Under the pieces are notes generated by a model. It saw only the letters and a program-made list of their open reading frames with translations. It was not told the DNA's origin and searched no databases. From Marisimplicoccus sp038147335 (GTDB taxonomy: Bacteria; Bacteroidota; Bacteroidia; Flavobacteriales; Flavobacteriaceae): a DNA stretch of 64,000 bases. The stretch is taken from positions 62,001 to 126,000 of the forward strand of contig JAYQTK010000002.1 of assembly GCA_038147335.1 (NCBI GenBank). The letters are read 5' to 3'. The position numbers and the translations under genes are program-made. The first letter of the stretch is position 1, and the number at the start of each line of letters is the position of its first letter. Below, piece by piece: positions 44,585 through 54,675 of the stretch.

Positions 44585-44613
44585 AACCCACCTTTATGGT
44601 GGGTTTTTTATTT
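44585..44613 (+). terminator. Rho-independent terminator after the tandem pseudogenes
   Basis: AACCCACC (44585-44592) pairs with GGTGGGTT (44598-44605) around the loop TTTAT, followed by a T-rich tail. It is the strongest hairpin terminator in the window and separates the pseudogenes from the MscS gene that starts seven bases later. Confidence 0.85.
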
Positions 44614-44620
44614 TTGTAAA

Positions 44621-45832
44621 ATGTTTAAAGATCAAATTTTAGAATTTCTTAGTAGTTATGGGCTCCCAGTAGGTATATCTGAACTGTTAGCTTCTGGACT
44701 AATCTTAATTTCAATAGTAACAATAGTTATAATTATTAATTTCATTGGAAGAAAAATAATTTTATCATTTTTTAAAAGAATTGCAAAATCTACTGCCTCT
44801 TCTTTTGATGATTTATTAATTAAGAATAAAATTCCAAGATTACTTTCATATGTTCCATCTTTATTTTTTCTTTTTTGGGTTCTGCCTTTATATAATGAAG
44901 ATTTGCTAATAGTACTTGAAGCTATAACTATAATATTATTTATTGTTACTGTAAGATCTGTTTTAGGAACTGTTAAAGATTATTTTAAATTAAGCTCATC
45001 TCTAAAACATATACCGATTGACAGCTATATTCAAGTAGTAATGATATTCCTTTGGTTCATTGGAATAATACTTATCCTATCAGTTCTTACTGGTAGAGAG
45101 ATTGGTACTTTTCTTGCATCTCTTGGAGCATTGTCAGCAATAATTATCCTTGTATTTAGAGATACAATACTTGGTTTTGTCTCGAGTATTCAAATTACAG
45201 TTAATGATACTGTAAGAATTGGTGATTGGATAACAATGAAAGGATCTGATGCTGATGGAACAGTTATTGAGGTGAATCTTTCTACAGTTAAGGTTCAGAA
45301 CTTTGACAACACAATAACTACAATACCAACATATAAGCTTGTATCTGACTCATTTATTAATTGGAGGGGTATGGAGGAATCCAAAGGAAGAAGAATTAAA
45401 AGGTCATTACTTATTAAGCCAAGTTCTGTTAAATTCCTAGAAAGTGATGATATTGAAAAGTTAAAAAGAGTTAATCTAATTTCAGAATATGTTGGTTCAA
45501 GAGTTGCTGAAATAAATGAATATAATAAGAAAAATGGTATTGATAAATCTATGTTATTAAACGGAAGAAATCTTACTAATCTAGGGGTGTTTAGAATATA
45601 TGTTGAAGAGTATTTGAAAGCTCACCCAATGACAAACGAAGATTTAACTTTAATGTGTAGACAACTCGAGCCAACTTCACAAGGAATACCTATCCAGATT
45701 TACACTTTTTCAAAAGACAAAGAGTGGACAAAATACGAGGGCTTAACCTCTGATATTTTTGACCACCTTCTATCTTCTGTTAAATATTTTGATTTAGAAT
45801 GTTTCGAACTAAATCAAAGTTTTTCTAATTAA
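44621..45832 (+). CDS. MscS-family mechanosensitive ion channel
   Basis: 403 residues. N-terminal helices (LASGLILISIVTIVIIINFIG; LLSYVPSLFFLFWVLPLY), the pore helix region IGTFLASLGALSAIIILVFRDTILGFVSSIQI with alternating small residues, and the cytoplasmic beta domain with VRIGDWITMKGSDADGTVIEVNLSTVKVQNFDNTITTIPTY. It opens under membrane tension to release solutes after osmotic downshock. The C-terminal domain is larger than in E. coli MscS. It converges on the BNR gene with an eight-base overlap. Confidence 0.9.
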   Translation: MFKDQILEFLSSYGLPVGISELLASGLILISIVTIVIIINFIGRKIILSFFKRIAKSTASSFDDLLIKNKIPRLLSYVPSLFFLFWVLPLYNEDLLIVLEAITIILFIVTVRSVLGTVKDYFKLSSSLKHIPIDSYIQVVMIFLWFIGIILILSVLTGREIGTFLASLGALSAIIILVFRDTILGFVSSIQITVNDTVRIGDWITMKGSDADGTVIEVNLSTVKVQNFDNTITTIPTYKLVSDSFINWRGMEESKGRRIKRSLLIKPSSVKFLESDDIEKLKRVNLISEYVGSRVAEINEYNKKNGIDKSMLLNGRNLTNLGVFRIYVEEYLKAHPMTNEDLTLMCRQLEPTSQGIPIQIYTFSKDKEWTKYEGLTSDIFDHLLSSVKYFDLECFELNQSFSN

Positions 45833-48800
45833 TACCACTTCCAGATAAATGTGGAGGGTTTAGTTCTTTAATTTGATTCTCTAAAGATTCCAACTCTGCT
45901 TTTAATGATTCAATAACACTCTTAGATTCATTGAACATTTTTCTTGCTATTTCAAGATTAGATGAATTAAGCTCAGTTGGACCATAAGAAGTTGATAACC
46001 CTTGCATAGCTATTCTTATTCTTGCAGCAAGAGTTACTTTATCCCACTCTCCTATCTCAGCTCTAGCAGGGTTTCCATCCAATTCATATTCAATATTTTT
46101 ATACTTAGATTTGAAATCAGCAATTTTTTTAATCATTTCAGGAGAAAAGTCTTCTAGTTCCATTGAAGCTTTTTCTAATAACTGAACTTTAGCTTTCATT
46201 AAATTAAATTCATCCTCATACTTTGATATTTCAATATAAAGTGATGAAACCATATTTCTAAAGTTATTGTAATCATCGTATGATGAACCCTCTAAAGTTC
46301 CTTTTCTCAGGGGTTTTACATTAAAAGACACAGGCCCATCAAGCTTCTCTACAGATCCATTATTTTCAAGATAAAGCTCTGCTTGGTATTCACCTGGTGT
46401 TACATATGGGCCTGATGGATTGAACCACCAATTTGACTGAGCTCTTCCTGCTCTTACCGGGTAATAACTTTTATGTCTTAGATTCCAAGCAATTTTACCT
46501 GATCCATTAGATGCATTTTGTTTAACATTTCTTATATGATTACCATTAGAATCTTTAATAGTAAGAATAATACTAGCAGACTTTTCAGTCATTTCATCAG
46601 ATAATTTATCATAACCAGGAAACGGCACATCACTATTAGAATTATTTAATTGTCTTTCAGATTGTACCCTTATAGATTTTGATGTTTTTGGGACGTCGTT
46701 TAAGTGATATGTAAAAACAGCTCCATATGTAGGATTATCTGCTACATAAAATTGACCTCCAGTATTTCCTAGAGAATTTCTAGGTCTAAATAATTTTGCA
46801 TCTCTAGGTTTAAATAGTTTGCCTTTAGATGACAGGTTTTCTTCTGTCATTTCTCTTAGTGCACTGTAGTCATCTAATACAAAGAAACCTCTACCAAATG
46901 ATGCACCAACAAGATCATTTTCTCTTTCTTGAATTACGATATCTCTAAACGAAATAGTTGGAGTTCCTCCAAGTTTCTGCCATGAGTTACCACCGTTTAA
47001 AGATGTATAGATACCAAATTCAGTTGCGAGGAAGAATAAATCTTTCTTTACATGATCTTGAACAAATCTCCATATAAGTGTATTATCTGGAATATTATTA
47101 GATATTGATTCCCATGATTCACCGAGATCTGAGCTTTTAAATAGATAAGGCGATAAATCTCCTTCTTTGTGATTATCTAATGATACATAAACTGTATTAG
47201 AATCGAAGAGATCAGCTTTGATATCATTTACAAAGCTTCTCTCTGGAAGGCCTAGTTTAGTCACTGGAATAGATTTCCAAGATTCACCACCATTTGATGT
47301 AACTTGAATAAATCCATCATCTGTACCAGCCCAAATTATACCTTCTTGAACAGGAGATTCAGACAGGGAAGTAATTGTATTATACTGAGACATTGCTTTT
47401 ACATCCCATGCATTATCCCAGCTTTGTTTTCTTCCCATAATTGGAAGCTCAATACGATTTTCGTTTCTAGTCAAGTCACCAGAAATTGGACTCCAACTAT
47501 CTCCCCTATTATCTGATTGCCATACTCTGTAAGATCCAATATATATTCTTGCTGGATCATGAGGACTAACTAGGATTGGAGTATCCCAATTATATCTTTC
47601 ATGAGGGTCACCCTCTAAAGCTTGAGGCTGAACAAAAACTTGCTCTCCAGTCTCTAAATCAATTCTATGAAATCTCCCCTCTTGAGTAGTAGCATAAATA
47701 ATATTGTTGTAAACTGGGTCAGTCGCTGATTGATGTCCATCTGCAAATAAAGTTTTATACCAGTCTCTATTTGTAATTCCAGCTGCTTCATCTGTTGCAG
47801 AAGGTCCACCAGCAGATCCATTATCTTGTGTTCCACCAAAAATATGATAGAATGGTTCAGCGTTATTTACAGCTACTTTATAGAATTGAGTAAGAGGTAA
47901 ATTTAAAAAATAATGCCAGTTTTTTGCTAAATCAAAACTCTCATATATTCCAGCATCAGTTCCAACCATTATATAATCTGGATCACTATCTTTAAAAGCA
48001 ATGGCATGATGATCACTATGCTTTTGCCTTCTTCCTTCAAGTTCTCTAAAATTTTTTCCTCCATCATCAGAAGTTAGTATTTGAACGTTCATTAGATAAA
48101 GTCTGTCAAATTTGTGTGGACTAGTATATAGCTCTTGATAATAGTGAGGACCAGTTCCTCCGGAAACAGTGTTTGACATTTTTGTCCAAGACTCACCTCT
48201 ATTAACTGATTTATAAACTCCACCCTTAGTCCTGTCAGTTTCAATAGCTGCATAAACTACGTCATTGTCTTGATAGGACATAGCAATACCAATTTTACCA
48301 AGATTTGATTTTGGGATTCCATTTGAAAGTTTTTTCCATGTATTTCCGTTATCATCTGACCTATGAATGCCTGATCCAGGTCCACCTCCCATATAGGCTG
48401 CAACAGTTCTATGCCTATCCCACGTTGCCGCATATATAATATTTGGATGTCTTGAATCCATCATAATATCTGTAACACCAGTCCACTCAGAACCACCTAA
48501 AATTTTATTCCAAGTTTTACCTCCATCAGTTGTTTTGAATAACCCTCTATCTCCCCCACTAGACCAAAGTGGACCCTGAGAAGCTACGTATACAACATTT
48601 GAATCATCTGGATGTACAATTATCTCAGAAATATGTTCTGATTTCTTGAGCCCCATATTTTTCCAGGATTTACCTCCATCTGTACTTTTATAAACTCCAT
48701 CTCCATATCCAACATGTCTTCCACCAACATTTTCACCAGAACCAACCCAAATTATACTTGGATTAGAGGGATCAATTGTTACTGAACCAATAGAATATAC

Positions 48801-49085
48801 TGGTTGTGAGTCAAATATAGGTTTCCATGTAGTACCAGCATTATCAGTCATCCATACACCACCAGAACCAACAGCAACATACCAAATATTTTCATTGTTT
48901 GGATGTATAGCTATATCAGCAATCCTTCCAGATAAAAATGCAGGACCAACGTTTCTAAATTTAAATGCGTTTAGAGAAACTTTTTCAGTTTTATTATTCT
49001 CTTTTTGATTTCTTTTTCTTTGTGAGTTAGCATCTATTGGAGTCAACAATAGGAATGCTAATAAAATAATTAATAGTCTTTTCAT
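45825..49085 (-). CDS. Large exported BNR/sortilin-like beta-propeller protein
   Basis: 1086 residues with a signal peptide (MKRLLIILLAFLLLTPIDANSQ). Many Asp-box repeats are visible (GVWMTDNAGTTWKP, GVYKSTDGGKSWKN, GLFKTTDGGKTWNK, GIHRSDDNGNTWKK, QSDNRGDSWSP, VTSNGGESWKS), which build one or two sialidase-like propellers over the first 800 residues; the rest is a beta-rich domain followed by helices (ISKYEDEFNLMKAKVQLLE). Members occur widely in Bacteroidota and are annotated as VPS10/glycosyl hydrolase, but enzyme activity is unproven. It starts 59 bases downstream of ctlX's end. Confidence 0.85.
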   Translation of the reverse strand: MKRLLIILLAFLLLTPIDANSQRKRNQKENNKTEKVSLNAFKFRNVGPAFLSGRIADIAIHPNNENIWYVAVGSGGVWMTDNAGTTWKPIFDSQPVYSIGSVTIDPSNPSIIWVGSGENVGGRHVGYGDGVYKSTDGGKSWKNMGLKKSEHISEIIVHPDDSNVVYVASQGPLWSSGGDRGLFKTTDGGKTWNKILGGSEWTGVTDIMMDSRHPNIIYAATWDRHRTVAAYMGGGPGSGIHRSDDNGNTWKKLSNGIPKSNLGKIGIAMSYQDNDVVYAAIETDRTKGGVYKSVNRGESWTKMSNTVSGGTGPHYYQELYTSPHKFDRLYLMNVQILTSDDGGKNFRELEGRRQKHSDHHAIAFKDSDPDYIMVGTDAGIYESFDLAKNWHYFLNLPLTQFYKVAVNNAEPFYHIFGGTQDNGSAGGPSATDEAAGITNRDWYKTLFADGHQSATDPVYNNIIYATTQEGRFHRIDLETGEQVFVQPQALEGDPHERYNWDTPILVSPHDPARIYIGSYRVWQSDNRGDSWSPISGDLTRNENRIELPIMGRKQSWDNAWDVKAMSQYNTITSLSESPVQEGIIWAGTDDGFIQVTSNGGESWKSIPVTKLGLPERSFVNDIKADLFDSNTVYVSLDNHKEGDLSPYLFKSSDLGESWESISNNIPDNTLIWRFVQDHVKKDLFFLATEFGIYTSLNGGNSWQKLGGTPTISFRDIVIQERENDLVGASFGRGFFVLDDYSALREMTEENLSSKGKLFKPRDAKLFRPRNSLGNTGGQFYVADNPTYGAVFTYHLNDVPKTSKSIRVQSERQLNNSNSDVPFPGYDKLSDEMTEKSASIILTIKDSNGNHIRNVKQNASNGSGKIAWNLRHKSYYPVRAGRAQSNWWFNPSGPYVTPGEYQAELYLENNGSVEKLDGPVSFNVKPLRKGTLEGSSYDDYNNFRNMVSSLYIEISKYEDEFNLMKAKVQLLEKASMELEDFSPEMIKKIADFKSKYKNIEYELDGNPARAEIGEWDKVTLAARIRIAMQGLSTSYGPTELNSSNLEIARKMFNESKSVIESLKAELESLENQIKELNPPHLSGSGIN

Positions 49086-49144
49086 GTAAATGTTTTTAGT
49101 TTTGACCTAAACCGGTCTAAATAGTTTATTTAAATATAATGATA

Positions 49145-50050
49145 TTAAAATATTTCTGCAATCATACATCTTGCACTTCCACCTCCATAATTTTCAATAG
49201 TTTTAATATCTGAATGAATAATTTCAGTGTGCTTTGATATTCTAGATAACTGATCAGGTTTTATTGAATTAAAAGCACTCGAACTCATAATAAGTATAGG
49301 ATTTAAGTCTTTATCAACTAATTGAATACAATTTCCTAAATAGGAACTCATTTGATCGTATGAAATATCAATTATTTCTAATTCAGAATCTTCCAAAGAT
49401 TTAATTAAATTATGCTTCTCATCTTGATTTTTAATAGATTCAAGACAAATTATAGAAAAGTTATTACAGATTGACATCAAAACATTAGTATGATATATAG
49501 GTTTAGACTCATAAATAGAATTAAATAACACTGGGCTATAATTTAGATCATTACAAAATTTCATAAACAGCTCCTTATTGGACCTATTTGATAGAGCACA
49601 GTATGCTATATTATTTTTACGATTAAGAACCATACTTCCTGTACCCTCTAAAAATTTATTTTGATTTTCATAACTAGAATAATCATGAGTTATTTCAATA
49701 TTGATTCCTTTTTCTGAAAGTTTTCTCAAAATACCAGATTGTCTTTCAAGTCTTCTATTTTCTGCAAACATTGGGTATATAACCGCACTATTATTATGAT
49801 GAAAAGATATCCAATTATTAGGAAATACAGCATCAGGAGTATCATTTGAACTGTCACCCTTTAGCGAATATACTGAGACACCATTATCAGATATTGTATT
49901 TTTTAATTTTTCAAACTCTTCAATAGCTTTAATAGATACCTCGGAATCAACTACTTCTCTGGATTGAAAAACATTATCATTCATTGTAAATTCATTAGAT
50001 CTGAATTTTTCTGGACTAATCATCAAAATATTTGAAGTAAAATGCATCAT
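49145..50050 (-). CDS. CtlX-like guanidino-group hydrolase (citrulline utilisation family)
   Basis: 301 residues of the amidinotransferase/arginine deiminase fold. The conserved acidic and histidine sites appear in DTPDAVFPNNWISFH and YHTNVLMSICNN, and the catalytic cysteine is in GGGSARCMIAEIF at the very end. The ATG at 50050 overlaps the upstream stop as ATGA, which fixes the start; an upstream in-frame start would lie inside that gene. The likely substrate is citrulline or another guanidino/ureido compound, by family resemblance only. Confidence 0.8.
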   Translation of the reverse strand: MMHFTSNILMISPEKFRSNEFTMNDNVFQSREVVDSEVSIKAIEEFEKLKNTISDNGVSVYSLKGDSSNDTPDAVFPNNWISFHHNNSAVIYPMFAENRRLERQSGILRKLSEKGINIEITHDYSSYENQNKFLEGTGSMVLNRKNNIAYCALSNRSNKELFMKFCNDLNYSPVLFNSIYESKPIYHTNVLMSICNNFSIICLESIKNQDEKHNLIKSLEDSELEIIDISYDQMSSYLGNCIQLVDKDLNPILIMSSSAFNSIKPDQLSRISKHTEIIHSDIKTIENYGGGSARCMIAEIF

Positions 50051-50961
50051 ATTTCTCTTGTTAATGGTAAAGTTGAACATCTAAAAAGACCTGACATTTT
50101 CGAAACATTTGAATAATCTACTTTTTCTACTAATACACCTTTTTCTTCAAGCCATTTATTTAACCTTTTAAATTTTGAATGAGAAACAATTATTTCAGGG
50201 GAAATAACTAAAACATTTGATGTCAACATAAAAGTCTCTTCTGGGCTTGCAAGGAAGATGTTTTTTTTACCAAAAAGTTTTATTAGATATTCAACATCAT
50301 CTTTTTTCTTAAAACCATCAGGGCAAACAATTGCTTTATCCTTTGAAATAGTCTGAAAACAGCAATCTAAGTGAAGAGTATTTTCAAAGATATTTGTATT
50401 AGATTTTTTAATATCAATTGGGATTATTTCTTTGTTATTAATTATTCTTTTTAGATAATCTATTGATTCATTGTTAGTTCTAGCTGTAATTAGAGAAGGA
50501 TAATCTTCTTCAGAATAGGTTCCAATAAAAACCTTGTCATTATGAACGATTATATCACCTCCTTCTATATGCATGAATTCTGGTAGTTTAATAACCCCAA
50601 CATTTAAATGATTTAATATTTCCTTTATTCCTTCAATTTCATCCTGCCTATTAGGCACAATGTTAGATAAGAAAAACATATTAGAGATTACAAAGCCTAG
50701 GTCTCTTGCAAAAATTTGATTACAATCACTAACATTATTCGGCCTTAATACTTCGACATTATGCTTGGTTAGTTTTTTTTTAAAGCTCTCCACTTCTTTT
50801 TTTAGATCTTCCTCAAGTGGATATGAGTTATTCTTAATATGATAAAGGGACCGAGGATCAAAAGCATCTGATTCAGAAGGTGGATTTCCAAGATTATCAG
50901 CTATTCCAAGGATGACAGTTTTTAAGCGAGAGTATTCGTTTTCAATATTAATATTTAACAT
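50047..50961 (-). CDS. Arginine-deiminase-like / dimethylargininase-family hydrolase
   Basis: 304 residues. Catalytic sites of the guanidino-modifying fold are visible: CNQIFARDLGFV, MHIEGGDIIVH, the catalytic histidine in NTLHLDCCF, and the cysteine in GLFRCSTLPLTRE near the end. It could act on arginine, methylated arginines or agmatine. It starts on the last base of the ccsBA stop and its own stop overlaps ctlX, so the three are translationally coupled. Confidence 0.82.
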   Translation of the reverse strand: MLNINIENEYSRLKTVILGIADNLGNPPSESDAFDPRSLYHIKNNSYPLEEDLKKEVESFKKKLTKHNVEVLRPNNVSDCNQIFARDLGFVISNMFFLSNIVPNRQDEIEGIKEILNHLNVGVIKLPEFMHIEGGDIIVHNDKVFIGTYSEEDYPSLITARTNNESIDYLKRIINNKEIIPIDIKKSNTNIFENTLHLDCCFQTISKDKAIVCPDGFKKKDDVEYLIKLFGKKNIFLASPEETFMLTSNVLVISPEIIVSHSKFKRLNKWLEEKGVLVEKVDYSNVSKMSGLFRCSTLPLTREI

Positions 50962-53900
50962 TAAAGTACTTTGGTTTTCTTATTTGCAAAATAAGAAATT
51001 AAGCCTAAAATGAATACAAAAACAGTTGAATAATAAACAAAATCTGGTGTAATAACTTTATCACCAGATGCATATGAATGAAGTCCAACTAAATAAAAGT
51101 TTACTCCAAAATACGTCATCATAATTGCTGCAAAAGAAATAATACTCATCAAATTAAATAACCATTTATTATTTAACCTAGGTATAATTCTTAAATGAAG
51201 AACAGCAGTATAAATCATTATACTAATTAGGGCCCATGTTTCTTTTGGGTCCCACCCCCAATATCTACCCCAACTCTCATTTGCCCACATTCCTCCTAAA
51301 AAGTTACCTATAGTAAGCATAACTAATCCTATAGTAAGAGATAATTCATTGACAATGGTGAGCTCCTCAAGTTTTCTAGAAAATATTTTTCTATTCTTCT
51401 TTGTAGCAATTATAGTTAAAAATAAGGTCACAATACCAAGTATCATACCTATTGCAAATGGACCATAACTACCAACAATAACAGCAACATGGATCATTAA
51501 CCAATAACTATCTAAAACTGGCTGAAGATTAGCTATAGAAGGATCAAGCCAATTCATATTTGCAATAGAAAGAATAATGGATGCGACAAATGTAGATGAG
51601 GCAAGAGTAAAATATGATTTTCTACCAAAAATAATTCCAAATATTACAGTAGCCCAGGCAACAAAAATTATCGATTCATATGCATCACTCCAGGGAGCAT
51701 GCCCCGCAATATACCACCTAGCTGCAAGGCCAATGGTATTAAAAACAAATAAAGTGATTATTAGTGACTCAAAAAGCTTGATGAGATGACTAGTAAACTT
51801 ATTGTCATAAAATATTTGAAAAATTAGAATTAAAAGCAAACCAAGACCTGCAAAGAGATACCATTTATAAAGTCTGTTAAATATATCTGCTTTATTATAA
51901 ACAACCTCTGAATTGATTTTGAAGTCAGATGGCATCACTTTACTTCCGTATTTTTTTTGAAACCCTTTAATGCTCTCTAGAAGCTCTTCAGACTGAGTGT
52001 AGTCTTGGTCCTGTCTTGCTACTCTTAATGTTTGAAAATAGAGGTTTAGAACATTATTAACATAGAGAGAATCAGCTCCTTCATAACTATATTCAGAAAT
52101 TTCAGGATAAGAAATCCATTTGTTATTAATATCATTTGGGACAGGAAATATTCTCATAATTTTTCCCTCTAGAGCTGAATAGAGTAAGTTTACTCTTCTG
52201 TCAAGTTCAATAATATCTTTTTCGATTTGAGATGGAACATTAGACAAATATGCTTTTTCAAGGTTATTTGCAAGCTTATAATTACCAAGTGAGTCAAAGA
52301 AAGAAACTAGTGGTGCTTTTTTTATTTTTTCATCTATACCAATTATTTTCTTTATGGTATCTCCTTTTTGTCCAGATTTGATGTAAACAATTGGAGCATT
52401 AAACCATACACCTGGATTGTCCATTATTGATACTAAAACTTGGTCTGAGTTTAAACCATTGTATGAGTTTGACCTACTAACCTTTCTCAATAATTCAGAT
52501 GAGAAAGTATTAGCTGGTTTCATTCTCCCACCACTATCTTGAATAATAATCTTACCAAAACTATTTGCATGATCCTTTGAAATCGCACTTTCTGAAATGA
52601 TTGAATCAATGAATTCAGTTTTTAAGTTTGCATCTAAACTCTGGGCAGATAATATGGTTGAGGATAAAAGAAAAAAGATTAAAGAGGTCTTTTTATTTAG
52701 TTGCTTTGCAAGAAATTTAAATCTTGTATTACCAACAAAGAATATTGCAGTCATACTTAAAAACAAAAGAAGATATCCAGCATATGTAATAAATGTTCCC
52801 CAGAAATCATCATTTACTGATAGAACAGTCCCCTTTTCATCAGGATCAAATGATGCTTGAAAAAAACGGTATCCCTTATGATTCAAAATATTATTCATAA
52901 AGATGTCGTAGTCAAATATTTTATCATCCTCAACAGTTACTTTACTTTTAAATGATGAATAGCTATTCTCAGTACCTGGATATTTTTCAGCAATAAAGTC
53001 GTTTAGCTTAATACTAAATGGAAGCTGCACCTCATCTGAACCATATGATAGATAAAAATCAAGATCATCAATAGTTACTTTCTTAGGATTATTAACATAC
53101 CCTCTACCACCTAATAGAGAGACTTCCTTTGACTTTCCATTATAATTTACCTTAAGGTATAAAGCATCCTCAACTTCCCTATCAGTTACCTCAGCATCTA
53201 CAATCTCAAAAACTCCTCTTAATGCAGGTTCAGGAAAAACAAATTGAAATCCAGGTATTTGATAAAGAGATCTTAACTCAAGTAGTTGTTTTTTATCTTT
53301 ATTTAATTCTGCACTTTGTTGGTTAGACATAATAGTATAGATTCCATCAAACGGAGATTCTATATAATACTCACCTGCTTCAGAAGTAATATTTATAGCA
53401 CCTTTTTGGTAGTAATTAAATGAGAAAAGTATATTTTGTATACTAGTAACTTGCCCTTCCTTGATATAATGATCTTGCCTATTTCCATCTAAAGCCTCCA
53501 CAAGTTTTATATATCTTTCTCCAGAGGGGTCAAGGACTAGACCTTCTGTTACATTTTCTTTATAATCATCGTATGAAATGGAAAAATCTTTGGAGTAAAA
53601 ATCATCATTTATAGTGAAGTCATTATTTACATGTTCAGATAAAAGAAGATATGACTTTAATGTTTTTCTTTGAGGTACACCATCCTCAGTTCCATCCACA
53701 AAAACAGTTAAATATGTTTTTTCTGAAAGATAAGTATTAGAAACATTATTTTCTCTTATAGGCATTACCCCCTCATCGCCTATGTATCTTGTTACGAAGG
53801 CACCAAGTAAAATAAATATGAAAGAAAGATGAAGTATTAATACTGATAGTTTCTCTTTACTCAGTAGATTATACTTCTTGATATTACCCATGAAATTAAC

Positions 53901-54077
53901 CATAAGCAAAAGCATGAGAAGTTCAAACCACCATGCATTATAAATCCAAATTCTTGCAGCATCTGTAGAATACCAGCTCTCTAAAAAAGTACCAATACCC
54001 ATAGCTACGGGAAACAAAATCAACAATACAAGCATGAATTTTGTAGAGAAAAGAAACTGTAAAATTTTTGAACCCAT
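50961..54077 (-). CDS. Fused cytochrome c assembly protein CcsBA (ResB-CcsA)
   Basis: 1038 residues. An N-terminal ResB part (first helices ILQFLFSTKFMLVLLILFPVAMG; large periplasmic domain) is followed from about residue 680 by a CcsA-type domain whose heme-handling loop reads WGRYWGWDPKETWALIS; a conserved histidine lies in YIAGHAPWSDAYES and in VGLHSYASGDK. It moves heme across the membrane and attaches it to CxxCH sites. Natural fusion of the two halves is common in this phylum. The downstream genes are two guanidino hydrolases. Confidence 0.92.
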   Translation of the reverse strand: MGSKILQFLFSTKFMLVLLILFPVAMGIGTFLESWYSTDAARIWIYNAWWFELLMLLLMVNFMGNIKKYNLLSKEKLSVLILHLSFIFILLGAFVTRYIGDEGVMPIRENNVSNTYLSEKTYLTVFVDGTEDGVPQRKTLKSYLLLSEHVNNDFTINDDFYSKDFSISYDDYKENVTEGLVLDPSGERYIKLVEALDGNRQDHYIKEGQVTSIQNILFSFNYYQKGAINITSEAGEYYIESPFDGIYTIMSNQQSAELNKDKKQLLELRSLYQIPGFQFVFPEPALRGVFEIVDAEVTDREVEDALYLKVNYNGKSKEVSLLGGRGYVNNPKKVTIDDLDFYLSYGSDEVQLPFSIKLNDFIAEKYPGTENSYSSFKSKVTVEDDKIFDYDIFMNNILNHKGYRFFQASFDPDEKGTVLSVNDDFWGTFITYAGYLLLFLSMTAIFFVGNTRFKFLAKQLNKKTSLIFFLLSSTILSAQSLDANLKTEFIDSIISESAISKDHANSFGKIIIQDSGGRMKPANTFSSELLRKVSRSNSYNGLNSDQVLVSIMDNPGVWFNAPIVYIKSGQKGDTIKKIIGIDEKIKKAPLVSFFDSLGNYKLANNLEKAYLSNVPSQIEKDIIELDRRVNLLYSALEGKIMRIFPVPNDINNKWISYPEISEYSYEGADSLYVNNVLNLYFQTLRVARQDQDYTQSEELLESIKGFQKKYGSKVMPSDFKINSEVVYNKADIFNRLYKWYLFAGLGLLLILIFQIFYDNKFTSHLIKLFESLIITLFVFNTIGLAARWYIAGHAPWSDAYESIIFVAWATVIFGIIFGRKSYFTLASSTFVASIILSIANMNWLDPSIANLQPVLDSYWLMIHVAVIVGSYGPFAIGMILGIVTLFLTIIATKKNRKIFSRKLEELTIVNELSLTIGLVMLTIGNFLGGMWANESWGRYWGWDPKETWALISIMIYTAVLHLRIIPRLNNKWLFNLMSIISFAAIMMTYFGVNFYLVGLHSYASGDKVITPDFVYYSTVFVFILGLISYFANKKTKVL

Positions 54078-54151
54078 TTGTAGGCCCCAAAGATAAATAT
54101 GAATTTTTAATATTTAGAATAATTCTAAACAATTAGGTGTTAAAGTTTAAT

Positions 54152-54159
54152 TAAATTTG
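54152..54159 (+). promoter_or_regulatory. -7 element TAAATTTG of the kdsC-to-DUF2805 operon
   Basis: TAAATTTG matches TAnnTTTG and ends 15 nt before the ATG at 54175. No other promoter was seen before the end of the operon at 59564. Confidence 0.45.
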
Positions 54160-54174
54160 CATCTTTAAAATATT

Positions 54175-54675
54175 ATGGATTCTTACAAGACAAGATTAAA
54201 AGATATTACCACATTTATTTTCGATGTAGATGGTGTAATGACTAATGGAAAAATTATTTACACACATGATGGAAAAATTGACAGACAATTTTATGCAAAA
54301 GATGGTTACGCTATAAAATATGCTATTTCTAAAGGCTATAGAATAGCTATTATCTCTGGTGGAATGCAAGAAAATGTTAGAAAAAGATTGAACTCTCTTG
54401 GTGTTGAAGATGTATTTCTTAAAGCATTTAATAAAATTGAAGTTTATGATGAATTTATAAAAGAAAAAAAAATTGATTCAAAAAACATATTATATATGGG
54501 AGATGACAATCCAGACATTGATGTTCTTAAAGTAGTTGGAATTTCATCTTGTCCGAAAGATGCCTCTGTTGACGTAAAATCAATTTGCGATTATATATCT
54601 CATAAAGATGGTGGTTTTGGTTGTGTAAGAGATGTAATTGAACAGGTAATGAGAATTCATAATAAATGGATTTAA
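54175..54675 (+). CDS. Kdo-8-phosphate phosphatase-like HAD protein (KdsC family)
   Basis: 166 residues. HAD signature: nucleophile and acid-base aspartates D17 and D19 in FIFDVDGVMTNGKI; IAIISGGMQENVRKR (motif II); the lysine in KAFNKIEVYDEFI; and GDDNPDIDVLKVVG (motif IV). The sequence fits the C0-type, small KdsC group that dephosphorylates Kdo-8-phosphate, matching kdsA in the window. It is the first gene of a run of overlapping genes; maf starts 10 nt before its stop. Confidence 0.88.
   Translation: MDSYKTRLKDITTFIFDVDGVMTNGKIIYTHDGKIDRQFYAKDGYAIKYAISKGYRIAIISGGMQENVRKRLNSLGVEDVFLKAFNKIEVYDEFIKEKKIDSKNILYMGDDNPDIDVLKVVGISSCPKDASVDVKSICDYISHKDGGFGCVRDVIEQVMRIHNKWI

Noticed and set aside
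49090..49125. Imperfect palindrome GACC...GGTC upstream of the BNR gene as an operator
   Set aside because: It is short and found once, without a nearby regulator gene; support is too weak.
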